A stretch of DNA of 64,000 nt, from NCBI GenBank assembly GCA_958510825.1, contig OY294044.1, positions 83,250,895-83,314,894 on the forward strand, written 5' to 3'. The translations under genes were made by a program, and so were the position numbers. This DNA is from Brachypterus glaber (lineage: Eukaryota; Arthropoda; Insecta; Coleoptera; Kateretidae). Shown here in pieces: positions 35,220 through 46,008 of this stretch. The notes beneath the pieces were generated by a model that did no database searches, was not told where the DNA came from, and saw only the letters and a program-made list of their open reading frames with translations. The stretch's first letter is position 1. Every line of letters begins with the position of its first letter.

Positions 35220-35684
35220 TTTTTCGAATTTTTTTTACTGCCGCAAGACTTGTTCTTGGGGAAAGTAATATTATTTTAACTAAAATTTTATTTTTTAAAT
35301 ACGTCACCCAAATTGACCAAAATTCATACATTCATATCCCGTTTCTATTAAAGGATGTAGAGATTTCATATTTTGGCTACCACCATCCCCCCCAACAGGA
35401 GGGTTGTTAGGGGACTTAAAATTTTGTTTTATTTACAAATATTGTGTATTTGCAATTTGCAAAATATTTTTCATTTGCAATTTTGGCGAAGGCGCCTACG
35501 TTGCAATGCGATATTTTTCTTTTAATGCACACCAAACTAAAATTCTACGTAATATCAATAAAAAATATTCATGAAGTAAAATTTTAAAACCTGTATGAGG
35601 CTTTTTATAGTATAATGTATTTTTCTCTAAACACATCGAGTGTTTAAAATTGAAATCATAAAACAAAAAATAAGCACCGAAAAA

Positions 35685-35728
<44 letters not shown>
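35220..35728. other. Gene-less stretch with (TA)n run
   Basis: No gene recognised. A (TA)n run occupies about 35693-35726, next to the foldback element. Open frames with YIYIYI runs are translations of it. Confidence 0.5.
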
Positions 35729-35730
<2 letters not shown>

Positions 35731-37545
35731 GAAAATATAACACAGCCCCACAAAATAAAAAAAAGTCCTGAGTTCTAAAGAAGACTTTTTGTGTACCCTT
35801 AAAATCTTGAGATATAGAGCACAATGTTTTTTTTGTATGCCAAAAAAAAATAATCCGCAGAATTTCAAAATATATTATATGAAAATATTGCTAAATAAAA
35901 ATGATTTATGTCACTACTTACAGATTTTAAATATCTAATCTGGTTATATTTTTACAGGCCCAAAAAGTCTAAACTTTGCATTTTTTTCATGTTTTTCCGA
36001 TATTTCATTTAAAATTTTATATAAATAATAAAGATAAAGCCAAAAAATTTTATATGTAAACTAGTACATACATACGCTTTATAAAAAATGTAGATATATT
36101 TTTTATCACCAGGGATGGAAAGTCTGGGGGGTTAAACGTTGCACATGCCGATTGAAATATATCATTAAAATGTCTGGTATCCTTAACCAGAATGTTTTTC
36201 TCTAAGTTTTTTTAGCGATTTAAACCATTTTGACAAAAAATGACCTCTCTTATCCCTAATTTGTTTCAAAATCACACGCACAGTGGCAAAATTTTATGAC
36301 CAGCTTTATGATGAGGGAGGTCTTTTATTATCAAAATTGTTTAAATCAATAAAAAAACCTAGAGAAAAACATTTTGGTTAAGGTTACCAGACAATTTTAT
36401 GATATATTTCAATCGACATGTGCAACGTTAAACCCCCCAGACTCTCCACGCCTGGTGATAAAAAATACATCTACATTTTTTATAAATCATATGTATGTAC
36501 TAGTTTATACAGTGCGGTCCAAAAGCCCCCCCCCCTTTTAACTTTTGAACGAGTTGAGATATCGACTTTAAATTTAGAACTCTTAAACAAGACAACTTAA
36601 ACTATCTTTTAGTATATATTTGATATTTTCAGCTCTTAAAATGTGGTCAGGGGGGCATGGGGGGACATTTTTTTAAATAGAAAGGGGGGTCGTGTGATAC
36701 ATCATTTTAAAGCTCATAAAATTCTCTATTTAAACTAACATTTTTATTTTTTTTTAAATGTTTTTTAAGGTTTTGATTTTTCAATTTTTTGTGCTAAAAC
36801 ATTCGATTTTTTAAGTTTTTTTTTATAAATTTTTATTTATATCAACTAAAATTAGTTTAAAAGTATAATTAACATTTTTTTATGATGAAATTATGCATTT
36901 TTAAATAATTATTTGTTTTTTTTAGAGGAATTTTGACATTAATACCCATTTTCGTTTGGACTTTTGATTTTCAACCCCATTTTAAACCCAATTTTTTTTT
37001 TTTTAATTTAAAAATATGAAGTTAAATGGAGAATTTTTTAATCTTTAAAATGATGTATTACACGACCCCCCCTTTCCATTTAAAAAAATGTGCCCCCATG
37101 CCCCACTGCCCACATTTTAAGAGCTGAAAGTATTAAATATATGCTAAAAAATAGTTTAAGTTGTCTTATTTAAAAGTTCCAAATTTGAAGTCGATATCTC
37201 AACTGGTTCAAAAGTTAAAGGGGGGGGGGGTGACTTTTGGACCGCTCTGTATATAAAAAATTTTGGCTGTATCTTTATTATTTATATAAAATTTTTAATG
37301 AAATATATCGGAAAACACGAAAAAAGTGAAAAGTTTGGATTTGTGGGTCTGTAAAAAACTAACCAGGGTGGATATTTAAAATCTGCATACAAAAAAAAAA
37401 CATTGTGAGCTATATCTTAGGATTTTGAGGGTCTATGATTTTTTTAAATACCAGATTCGGTTTCGGCGTCAAAAATGGATAGGAATACCATAGTCTTCGT
37501 TAGAACTCCGGACTTTTTTTTTATTTTGTAGAGCTGTGTTATTTT
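35729..37545. mobile_element. Large foldback element, interrupted by a second foldback
   Basis: The left arm begins AATATAACACAGCCCCACAA. The right arm ends TTTGTAGAGCTGTGTTATTT. Internal blocks pair over at least 500 bases (for example CTGGGGGGTTAAACGTTGC with GCAACGTTAAACCCCCCAG, and TGTAAACTAGTACATACATA with its complement). The right arm is split by the element at 36510-37249. A related element occupies 44345-45650. No protein is encoded. Confidence 0.8.
36510..37249. mobile_element. Nested foldback/MITE of the TACAGTGCGGTCC family
   Basis: 740 bp, begins CAGTGCGGTCCAAAAG and ends CTTTTGGACCGCTCTG, flanked by TA on both sides (36508-36509, 37250-37251). It is closely similar to 3357-4080 along its length. 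It lies inside the right arm of the larger foldback, whose opposite arm shows the approximate unoccupied site near 36055. Confidence 0.85.
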
Positions 37546-37722
37546 AATTATCACAATTAAAAAACATAATAAAATAGTAGTCAAGAGTACAGTTCAATCT
37601 TCAGAAACAAAATCTAAAAGTATACTAAATAAGTAAATAGGTGTGATAAATAAGTTAATCTTTAATCCAGAATGTATTATAATTAATTATAATCTTATAC
37701 GTAATCTATTTGCCTTAAATAT

Positions 37723-38126
37723 TCAAAAACGGTTAATCCTACAGTACTACAACAAGAGTACTTTTTTATGTATTTTGACCTCAGGAATCGTATTCCAAAA
37801 ATAAAATTACAAAAAAGTTAAACAGAAAAAAGTTTGGGATAAAAAAATGATAAGGTCCCCCCGTTTCGCACACCGCTGATTAAATTAAGTACATGAAGAT
37901 AACTTACGAAGATGGGCCTTATTAAGATTAGTTCACGTGCAAAACCTTGCTGCTTTATCTCAAAGGTTCCTGAGTTATTAAATAAAAACCGAATTTTTTA
38001 GTCACTTTTAAAGGGGCTTACCTCCCTTACGACGCATTTTTAGACATGTTTATAGGAACTTTTTGTCATATTTTATGATGTAGAACCACCCCTTAAAATT
38101 TTGGACCCTATTTCAAATACACTCTG
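37723..38126. repeat. Single arm of the 19897-21031 foldback family
   Basis: From GGTTAATCCTACAGTA to TTTCAAATACACTCTG followed by TA. It matches the right arm of the 1.1-kb element in order and orientation (GTTTCGCACACC, ACGACGCATTTTTAGACAT). Confidence 0.8.
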
Positions 38127-38699
38127 TATATTTAGGTGTTCTACTATAAATGATATAATAATTTTTAATACACACTGAAATATATTTGTCCGGTTTTTCT
38201 CGGTAAGCTTTTCATAACGTTTGTACACTATGGAAAAAGTTAATGGAGTAATTTATATTTAATTAACACAGAAAATTAAAACTGAAAACTCTTTAACTAT
38301 TTAAACATAAATTTCCTTTAAATCGTTTTCAAATATATTTTTTTTAAGTAAATTTAAATGAATAAAAATTTAATTAAAAGTAAAGATGGAATTCTCTGAA
38401 TTTTAACATCCTACGTAATATTTTTTCTGACCAACCTAAATTAAAAAATATATATTTTCTGTCATGTTAATTATAATTATTTTAAAGTGGTTCGCCCTTA
38501 ACTTTTAGATTTTTTTCCAAGGATCATAAGACTAGGAATAAGTAGGTATCATAATACATAGCCAAAATTCTTACCCCTCTCCCCAATTAATTTGAAACGT
38601 AAACAAAAATTATTCTAACAAAGAAGAATTCGATTCTACATTTTATTGGAATGCTTTGTCAACTGTAAGGCTATTTTAATGCATTGATTACACCTCTAG

Positions 38700-39270
38700 G
38701 GAGTAATTAAAAAAAATCGTATCAATAAATTTTTATTGAAAAAAATCAAAGTCGTCACAAAAAAAGAAAAAAAAGATGTCAGTAAACAGTATGTCCTCCT
38801 CTGTTTTCAAGCAAAACATTAATATGTTGTGCATGCCAATAAAAAGGTTATTAATGGCTTCCTGCGATATGTTGTTCCATTCTTCTTGAGCAGCAACAAT
38901 TAGCTCGTAAAGGGTGAACTAAGGGTTATCTCTATTCAAAATTACCCATTTTAGCATATCCCACACGTTCTCACAAGGGTTCATTTCAGGTAAGTTTGCT
39001 GGCCAGTTCATTTATTAAAAATTCCCTTGCTGTATCAAATTGGTAACCCTTCTTGTTGTGCGATCCATAAAAAGAAAATTTTCTCCAGTTTAGATTGGCA
39101 ATGGGAGACGCGTCGACGATTGGTTAAATAATGTTTCGGGCGTAAATGTTCTGCTTGAGAACAGAGGAGGATATACTGGTTATTGACATCTTGTTTCTTA
39201 CAATTTGTGACGACCTTGATTTTTTTCAATAAAAATTAATTGATACAATTTTTTTAAATTTAATTCCTAA
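38700..39270. mobile_element. Internally deleted Tc1-type element with long inverted repeats
   Basis: The left arm (about 38700-38825) with ATTGAAAAAAATCAA, GTCGTCACAAA and TCCTCCTCTGTT is matched in inverted order by the right arm (about 39135-39270): AACAGAGGAGGATAT, TTTGTGACGAC, TTGATTTTTTTCAAT. The arms are about 120 bp each. The interior holds only the C-terminal part of a Tc1 transposase. Exact ends and target duplication are not resolved. Confidence 0.75.
38800..39095 (-). pseudogene. Tc1-type transposase, C-terminal fragment
   Basis: On the minus strand from about 39090, one frame gives GENFLFMDRTTRRV, resembling the second catalytic motif of Tc1 transposases (F-x-x-M-D-D-N). After a frame change the reading is NWPANLPEMNPCENVWDML, the third motif (usual form SPDLNPIENLWD) with its catalytic Glu. 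Then come ILNRDNP, a stop, FTLYELIVAAQEEWNNI and QEAINNLF, the standard end of Tc1 proteins. It covers roughly the last third of the normal 340-residue enzyme, with one frameshift and one stop. The N-terminal DNA-binding region is missing. Confidence 0.85.
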
Positions 39271-39274
39271 CTGT

Positions 39275-39535
39275 GACATAAAAAAAACCTTACATGTGAT
39301 AAAGCATATCAATAAAATGCAGAATTGAACCCATATATTTGTTGAATATTTTTTTTACGTTTAAAATTAATTGGGGGCCAAGATATGATACCATCATATC
39401 GCACTATGACTACAAACCACCATAACTCAAAATTTATCGAGTGTGCGATATTTGATAGTATATGCATATCATAGTAATAATAATAATTATTTAGGATTTA
39501 TTGACATATTATTGACATTTGAGACCGAGAAGAAT
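39275..39535. other. Short gene-less spacer
   Basis: Nothing recognised between the Tc1 remnant and the RAG1/Chapaev-like transposon. Confidence 0.4.
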
Positions 39536-39539
39536 AATA
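39536..39539. repeat. 4-bp target-site duplication AATA (left)
   Basis: AATA directly precedes the CACAGG terminus and is repeated directly after the other terminus at 43136-43139. Confidence 0.7.
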
Positions 39540-39806
39540 CACAGGTGGCTGGAAGGAAAAAAAAGTTTGCCCACGATGCCAAACAAAATTTCCGGTGTCC
39601 CCCAGTAGTTAGCCTGCCCTAGAAACGGAAAAACTCATCCCTGAAATCATAGCTGTTCCGCTTTCCAAAAAAACGCGTTTTTTCTGGATTTGACCGATTT
39701 TTTTTGTTCTGAGCTCAAAAATATGGTTATAAAGGCATCACATGGGTGTTATTTTATCTACATGCATGCGTACCATGTTGTTATTATGGGTAAATAAACA
39801 ACGATT
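39540..39806 (+). repeat. Left terminal inverted repeat
   Basis: Pairs with 42868-43135 at about 96-98 per cent by eye. It includes TTCCGGTGTCCCCCAGTAG and GCTGTTCCGCTTTCC. A further 34-bp block (39937-39970) continues the inverted match after an arm-specific spacer. Confidence 0.9.
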
Positions 39807-40294
39807 GTTTAATGAACAATTGAATTTATTTAGCGAAGGAGGATGATACAAGCAGAGTGATGCAAGCAAGTCCAAGAGTGAGGAAAAAATACATAGTCAA
39901 AAGCAACGTTGGGAAGTTACAAAAGTAGATGGCACTACTATGGCGCGTACACTCAAACTGTATGAAATATATCTATGAACTAATCAATACTCAATGATTT
40001 ACAGAAAACATTAAAATTACAAACAATTTTAATTCCAACATATCACAAGTTCTTTGTTCAGGGTTATTGAATTCCAGGGTGAAGGATGTGATTCATTTTC
40101 AAATCTTAATATTTAAAATCAAAACCATAATATTCTATAAGAATGATCAAAATCACAATAATAGTCATAATTATCAGAATCTTAATAATCAAAATCATAA
40201 TTCAAAAACATAAAAATATAACAATATCAGTAATTATAATATTGAGGAAAAAAGATAAAGATTATTTATTAACGAAATCACCTCAAACTCTTTC

Positions 40295-42469
40295 TCAAAT
40301 GTGTTTGGAGGAAAAATCCACAACTGCTTCTTTCAATTTCACAGCGTAATTGGGATCCATGAGATTATTCAATTTCCTTCGAGCCCAGAATTTTAAAAAT
40401 TCCCGGTGGATTGCTTCTCCAGCCTGTTCAGACCAGATGCCAAAACCTTCCTCTTCTTCCAGAAATTCCAGACATTGCTCAATGTGACTTATACAGACAT
40501 GGACTTTCAATGTTTCTGTGACATCAGTGGCTTCAAGAGATTTTTTAAACTCCTTTATATAAGTTTGTAAGTTTCCGCCAAGTCTCCTATTGGCGAAACA
40601 ATCATGCACTATTTTATCAAGTGCCTTAAAAGCTGACACATATGGCAGGAGAGTTATACCTATGTTGCCACAAATATCTGAGTTTAGCAATATGTCCGGT
40701 TCTTTTAACATCTTCCGGCAGGCATTCCCTTCAAAAGAATTGCCGTGATAGTTCTTTGACACCAATTTCAACGCCTGTGGCCATTTCAAGGCATTTTCTC
40801 TTCCCAAGATAGGCACTAAACTGTCCCAAAAAATATGATTAACTATACCGAGAATTATGTGCAATTCCGGGATGACGCATTTTTCAATTACAGTCATCTT
40901 ATCTGATTCAACAAATAACGGCGCGTTTACTGTGCTATGCGTTAATTTTGCAGATTTTTTATTGCTGCCAAGAGATAGAAATTCTTGATGGTCCTTTCGC
41001 AAATCACCGTACGTTTTCAAGTCAACTGCTTGCTGGTCATTTTCCAGTTCACATCTGGTTTTCAATGTTTGTAGGCTGACAAGGCAATACGGACACGGAA
41101 AAGTAGCAGTGGCGGTTTGCTGACCATTAATTATCAGCAGCAATTTAAAATCTGCAACGAACTTGAACGGGATATCATTAATTTTGATCAAGTCAAACAG
41201 TGTCTTGACGTTGTCATAGGTTTCTTTAATTTGAGGCACAATACACAACATTATTAATTTATGTACACTAGTAAATTTATCAGTTTTTGGTTTTTTTATT
41301 AGCGGAAGGTCTAAATCTCTCTCTGGATTCTCAAGATAATTTTCTGGCAGTATACTCATACAAACTTTAAAAAATCCCTGCCCACCATCTGCCATTACTT
41401 TGATGACGTAGTTACCGATTAACGTTCGTCTCTGGATGACCTCCTCTAATATTTCTTCCGCATTGCACCACACAACAGGTCTTCTTTGATGAACTGCACT
41501 TTTTTCAATTTCAAAATCAAATTCATCATGTTGGTAAAGATCCTCAAGAATTCTAGCCCTTTCTGCAATGTGCGTAGAATAAGAGGCGGGTATTGATTTT
41601 CTACCAGCATGAGCTCGAATAAAAGAGCTCAATGTTTTCATTTGCTGGCCGGAAGCACCCGAATGAACCTGGTACGTATCTAAATCTTCGAAAGAAAATT
41701 TTATTGGATCGGATGGTTTTTTCAAATATATCTGTCTCTTACGCCCTTTTGTACTCAATGTCAAATTTTCAATCTGATGGCCTATCGATAACGACTCGGC
41801 CTGTTGTTTTTCAGATATGAGAGCACTACACACTTGCTCTTTCTGCTGCTGAGCAAGATTATTAGTTAACTGCAAAATATTATCTGCTTTTCTGATTTGT
41901 GACCGAGTGCGAGGGACACATGTATGAGGTATACCCCTGCCAGTTTTTTGGAAGCAAAGCGGACACAAGGTGATTTTCTGCTTTGATTCGCCCGAAAATG
42001 TACTTTGCAGTTGACCTGATTTTTCATTTTCAATTTTTTTACGCGATATTTTCGGGGATAGATGCAAGCTTTCACCTATTTTCAATTTTTTTTTATATTC
42101 AATTGATCCTTTGTGTCTCCCAGTCAAGCAGATATAGCACTGGCAAATAGCGTTATCATCAGTTGATCTGGTTTTTCTCGGTAAAACAATTTCCTCATAA
42201 TCTGGCATTGTCTTTAAAGATCTGTGAAAATTACCTTGATCGTGATCTGCGAGCATCTTGCGACAATTGGCGCAAATACCAAGGGGATATTTACTGTCGG
42301 AAGTCAAGAAATTTGGATTGATAAACTTCTGTATAAGTTTTTCATATTTTTCTGTAATACGAAATTGTTCTATCTTCTGACCACGGAAATTAATTTTTCT
42401 CCCGCATGGACCACAAAGCTTGTTCCTGTTTTTTTCATGATCACAAAGTTTCCACACAGGATACGGCAT
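40295..42469 (-). CDS. Transposase with RAG1-N-terminus-like zinc region and DDE core
   Basis: This is the predicted transposase of the CACAGG element. The frame opens at 42565, but the Met at 42469 (MPYPVWKLC) is the likelier start, because the 32 residues before it look like leader. Residue numbers count from 42565. A Cys/His-rich N-terminus holds CGPCGRKINF (C51, C54), GICANC (C98, C101), CQCYIC (C141-C146) and CPLC...HTC (C201-C216). This spacing recalls the N-terminal part of RAG1 and of the mollusc N-RAG-TP element, by recollection. The catalytic core has ADGGQGFFKV (D393), VADFKL (D472), a CPYC knuckle (491-494) with downstream His 569/577, and SEQAGEAIHREF (E713 or E717), like the RAG1/Transib/Chapaev D-D-E. 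No introns or breaks are seen. The superfamily assignment is inference. Confidence 0.85.
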   Translation of the reverse strand: MPYPVWKLCDHEKNRNKLCGPCGRKINFRGQKIEQFRITEKYEKLIQKFINPNFLTSDSKYPLGICANCRKMLADHDQGNFHRSLKTMPDYEEIVLPRKTRSTDDNAICQCYICLTGRHKGSIEYKKKLKIGESLHLSPKISRKKIENEKSGQLQSTFSGESKQKITLCPLCFQKTGRGIPHTCVPRTRSQIRKADNILQLTNNLAQQQKEQVCSALISEKQQAESLSIGHQIENLTLSTKGRKRQIYLKKPSDPIKFSFEDLDTYQVHSGASGQQMKTLSSFIRAHAGRKSIPASYSTHIAERARILEDLYQHDEFDFEIEKSAVHQRRPVVWCNAEEILEEVIQRRTLIGNYVIKVMADGGQGFFKVCMSILPENYLENPERDLDLPLIKKPKTDKFTSVHKLIMLCIVPQIKETYDNVKTLFDLIKINDIPFKFVADFKLLLIINGQQTATATFPCPYCLVSLQTLKTRCELENDQQAVDLKTYGDLRKDHQEFLSLGSNKKSAKLTHSTVNAPLFVESDKMTVIEKCVIPELHIILGIVNHIFWDSLVPILGRENALKWPQALKLVSKNYHGNSFEGNACRKMLKEPDILLNSDICGNIGITLLPYVSAFKALDKIVHDCFANRRLGGNLQTYIKEFKKSLEATDVTETLKVHVCISHIEQCLEFLEEEEGFGIWSEQAGEAIHREFLKFWARRKLNNLMDPNYAVKLKEAVVDFSSKHI

Positions 42470-42867
42470 TTTAATCTTGAAAATCTCACGCGAATCACTA
42501 TTGATAAGACGTCTGATGTTATAAATGTAAACTATACGAAGTGAATCTAATACACGCGAAAACACACTGCAATTTCGTATATTATAACAAGATCGACAAG
42601 TGTCTGCAGTACTATCAATAAAACGATACTGGAACTGTATCCTACTACTCTTGCGTTGACAAAGATGCCCTAAAGAGAGTGGGAGTACAGTATTCGCGAG
42701 AGCCTGATTGATAGACCAACATTATGCTTTAGTTTACTCTTCAAAGATGTTTACATGCGAGTTCCATGGCATCAGTCTACATGTCCCCTCTCTCGTGTGT
42801 ACTTAGAGCTCCAATTTCGTTCTATATTTCATACAGTTTAAGTGTACGCGCCATAGTAACGCTATCT

Positions 42868-43135
42868 AATCGTTGATTATTTACCCTTAATAACAACATG
42901 ATACGCATGCATGTAGATAAAAAAACGCCCATGTGATGCCTTTATAACCATATTTTCGAGCTCAGAACAAAAAAAATCGGTCAAATCCAGAAAAAACGCG
43001 TTTTTTTGGAAAGCGGAACAGCTATGATTTCAGGGATGAGTTTTTCCGTTTCTAGGGCAGGCTAACTACTGGGGGACACCGGAAATTTTGTTTGGCATCG
43101 TGGGGCAAACTTTTTTTCCCTTCCAGCCACCTGTG
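42868..43135 (-). repeat. Right terminal inverted repeat
   Basis: Inverted partner of 39540-39806. It lies upstream of the transposase and so probably contains the promoter (inference). Confidence 0.9.
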
Positions 43136-43139
43136 AATA
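43136..43139. repeat. 4-bp target-site duplication AATA (right)
   Basis: Matches 39536-39539. Confidence 0.7.
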
Positions 43140-43259
43140 AATGCTATAAACGGTGCTTTGTGAGCTATCAAAAAATTGGGTTACGCGTATGTGAAACTTT
43201 AGTTTTGTATTGATTGTACTTTTCTTGTAAAATGCAGGAAAAATTATTTGTGGTAAATA

Positions 43260-43400
43260 TGAAAAGAACTAAAAAATAAAGTAAACTATTATAGTATTAT
43301 TTTATTCATTTAAAATTCAAACATCTAGGTAAGTTTCAGAAAAAATAGCAGGGTACTTTATTTTTAAATAAAAACCCGGAAAATGGAAAGAAATTACTTT
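43260..43400 (+). repeat. Dispersed repeat, related to 61545-61690
   Basis: GAAAAGAACTAAAAAA, ATTCAAACATCTAGGT, ACTTTATTTTTAAATAAAAA and CCGGAAAATGG occur in the same order at 61545-61690. The right side is cut by the assembly gap. Confidence 0.7.
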
Positions 43401-43416
43401 AAAGGGCAGGAAGTGG

Positions 43417-43616
43417 NNNNNNNNNNNNNNNNNNNNNNNNNNNNNNNNNNNNNNNNNNNNNNNNNNNNNNNNNNNNNNNNNNNNNNNNNNNNNNNNNNNN
43501 NNNNNNNNNNNNNNNNNNNNNNNNNNNNNNNNNNNNNNNNNNNNNNNNNNNNNNNNNNNNNNNNNNNNNNNNNNNNNNNNNNNNNNNNNNNNNNNNNNNN
43601 NNNNNNNNNNNNNNNN
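43417..43616. other. Assembly gap, 200 N
   Basis: Exactly 200 unknown bases, probably a fixed-size placeholder, so the true distance is unknown. Confidence 0.98.
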
Positions 43617-44340
43617 TTCATTTCAAAGATGTAAACATTCAAATTTTCAACTGCAGTTTATAGTGGAATCTCATTGTATGTCCCCTGTAAGGTTTTGTAT
43701 GTTGGTTCTTAATGTTATAAGCTAACAGATGCCGCTAAAATGTCGATTTCGAAATAAATGGAATCTCATCATTTTTTCACTGGACCCTTCATATGCTTTA
43801 TAAAAAAATTACATATGGGGCATTCTTTTTCAAGTCTGCCCATTTCATTTTTACGAAAAATTTTATTTGCAGGGTATCAAAATTTTCGTCTTGAACTGTA
43901 GTTTTGATGCCTCGGTGTTTTGCAGAAATTATGGAACACAATATCAAAATGGCGATCTTTATCAAGACGTCTCACATAAAAATACAATTTTTTCACAAAA
44001 AACTAGACCAACATACTCTATGGTATTTTGACTCGCTGAATTCGAATTCACTGTTAGAATTGAGATAGCGGGTCTCATTTTTTTCTAAACCACAAAAAAT
44101 CCAGTCAGAGATTAAAATTTGTAAAAAAAAATAATGATAAAATTATGCAAAGTTTGGTATATAGGGGTTTTTGAGGTCGCTGATCTGAAGTCGTGTTTTT
44201 AAAATTTAAGATATTGGATGCAAGATTTTACGGGGGTTTTTGAGGTCGCTGATCACGAATCTGAAGATTTGCAAAATTTATGATGGCGGACAAAAACCAA
44301 AACCATCAGATGACGTGGTTTGATTTTTGAAAATTTGGTG
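43617..44340. other. Gene-less stretch
   Basis: No gene recognised. GGGGTTTTTGAGGTCGCTGAT is repeated at about 44164 and 44233, a small local duplication. Confidence 0.4.
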
Positions 44341-44344
44341 GGTT

Positions 44345-45209
44345 TTTAACGTTGCACATGTCAAAAGAAATATATCATAACATTGTCTGATACTCTTAAC
44401 CAGACTGTTTTTCTCAAGTGTTTTTTAACAATTTATACAAATTTGATAATAAAAGACCCCCTGTTCCCTAATTTGTTTCAAAACCACACGCATAGTGGCA
44501 AAATTTTACCATAGAGCTGGTAAAAACCGAAAATAATCTTTTTTTGCAAAACTGGTTAACAAGCGTTTAAGAGGTCGTTCATTTTAAAAGTATAAATATT
44601 TAGTTAATAAAATGGTGAACAAAAATAATTAGTTAAAATTAGTTTTTTTTTTCATAAATATATTTATACTATATAATATAAGAATATTTATGAAAAAAAA
44701 TATATAACTATTTATTTTTGTCCACCGTATTCTATCCGTCATTTTATTAATTAAAAATCTATTACTATTTATAAAATGGACGACCTCTTAAACGCTTGTT
44801 TGTCAGTTTTGCAAAAGAATAATTATTTTTGGTTTTTACCAGTTTAAGATAAAATTTTGCGTGTGGTTTGGACTTGAACTATTTATTTTTATCCACCGTA
44901 TTAAATACGTCAATTTATTAATTAAAAATTTATTACTATTTATAAAATGGACGACCTCTTAAACGCTTGTTTGTCAGTTTTGCAAAAAAAGATTATTTTT
45001 GGTTTTTACCAGTTAAGATAAAATTTTGCCACTGTGCGTGTGGTTCTGAAACAAATTCTGGTTAAGGGTATCAGACAATGTTATAATATATTTATTTTTA
45101 CATGTGCAACGTTAAAACCACCATTATGGTGAAGAATATGATACTTTTCACCACTGGACATAAAAAATTATTGTATTTTTTTTATAAAGCATATGTATGT
45201 AGTTAGTAG

Positions 45210-45277
<68 letters not shown>

Positions 45278-45650
45278 TTTTGGATGTATCTGTATTATTT
45301 ATCATATATAAATTTTTTAATGAAATATATCGGAAAAAAAAACAAAAAAAGAGCCATATCTGGAGTTTGAGGCCCTGTAAAAAAATAACTGGGGGTAGAT
45401 ATATAAAGTCTGCAGGTTATGGCATGAATCATTTTTGTTTAGCAATATTTCCATAAAAAAACTTTTTCTGAAATCTGCGGAGTTTTATTTTGGCTTAAAT
45501 GCAGAATATAGAAAAAAAAACCAATTTGAGCTATATCTCAAGATTTTGAGGGTCAAATTTTTTTTTATTGTCATATTCGGTTTCAGCGCCCAAAAATACA
45601 TAGAAAAAATATGCTTTGGTTTTTTTTTTTTTGTGGTTCTGTGTTATAAT
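44345..45650. mobile_element. Second copy of the large foldback family
   Basis: AACGTTGCACATG (about 44349) and its complement CATGTGCAACGTT (about 45102-45114) anchor two inverted arms with CACACGCATAGTGGCAAAAT against ATTTTGCCACTGTGCGTGTG. The outer right part (45275-45650) matches 37252-37545. Inside, a segment with ATGGACGACCTCTTAAACGC is directly duplicated (44709-44855 and 44879-45025). Boundaries are approximate. Confidence 0.7.
45213..45274. repeat. (TA)n microsatellite
   Basis: About 31 uninterrupted TA units. It sits at the same position in the foldback family where the other copy carries the nested 36510-37249 insertion. Confidence 0.95.
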
Positions 45651-45673
45651 TGGCATTTTAACATCTCTATTCC

Positions 45674-46006
45674 ACATTTCTCTATTCCAAACATCTCTAT
45701 TCCACATTTCTCTATTCCATAACATCTCTATTCCACACTACTCTACTCTGCACTACGTACTTGCTTAATATAATTTTTCCTTAGCGTAACAAAGTCGTTG
45801 CATTTACAATACTTATACAGGGTTTTTAAATTATAGAGCGCAAACACAAATTTTAACGTTTTTGGTCCGATAAGGAAAAATTATCTTTAGATATTGGGCA
45901 AGTAAGTAGTGCAGAGTAGAGTAGTGTGGAATAGAGATGTTATGGAATAGAGAAATGTGGAATAGAGATGTTTGGAATAGAGAAATGTGGAATAGAGATG
46001 TTATAA
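45674..46006. repeat. Palindrome built from AACATCTCTATTCCAC repeats
   Basis: The left arm has repeated AACATCTCTATTCCA and CATTTCTCTATTCCA, then CTACTCTACTCTGCACTACG. The right arm is the same in inverted order. The arms are about 105 bp and the spacer about 130 bp. The LTR retrotransposon begins 3 bases beyond the right arm. Confidence 0.85.
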
Positions 46007-46008
46007 TG

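Larger units (their letters stand above)
39540..43135 (-). mobile_element. Intact CMC/Chapaev- or RAG1-like DNA transposon, 3.6 kb
   Basis: Both ends read CACAGGTGGCTGGAAGG inward. The terminal inverted repeats are about 267 bp (39540-39806 and 42868-43135) with few differences, and the element is flanked by AATA duplications. It contains one uninterrupted transposase gene on the minus strand. CAC termini and a 4-bp duplication fit the Chapaev group of the CACTA-Mirage-Chapaev superfamily as I remember it. Transib/RAG elements also start CAC but make 5-bp duplications. It looks complete and potentially mobile. Confidence 0.85.

Noticed and set aside
35496..35868. Frames containing YIYIYI runs
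   Set aside because: Produced by the (TA)n microsatellite.
43383..43642. Open frames across the N run
   Set aside because: Artefact of the assembly gap.
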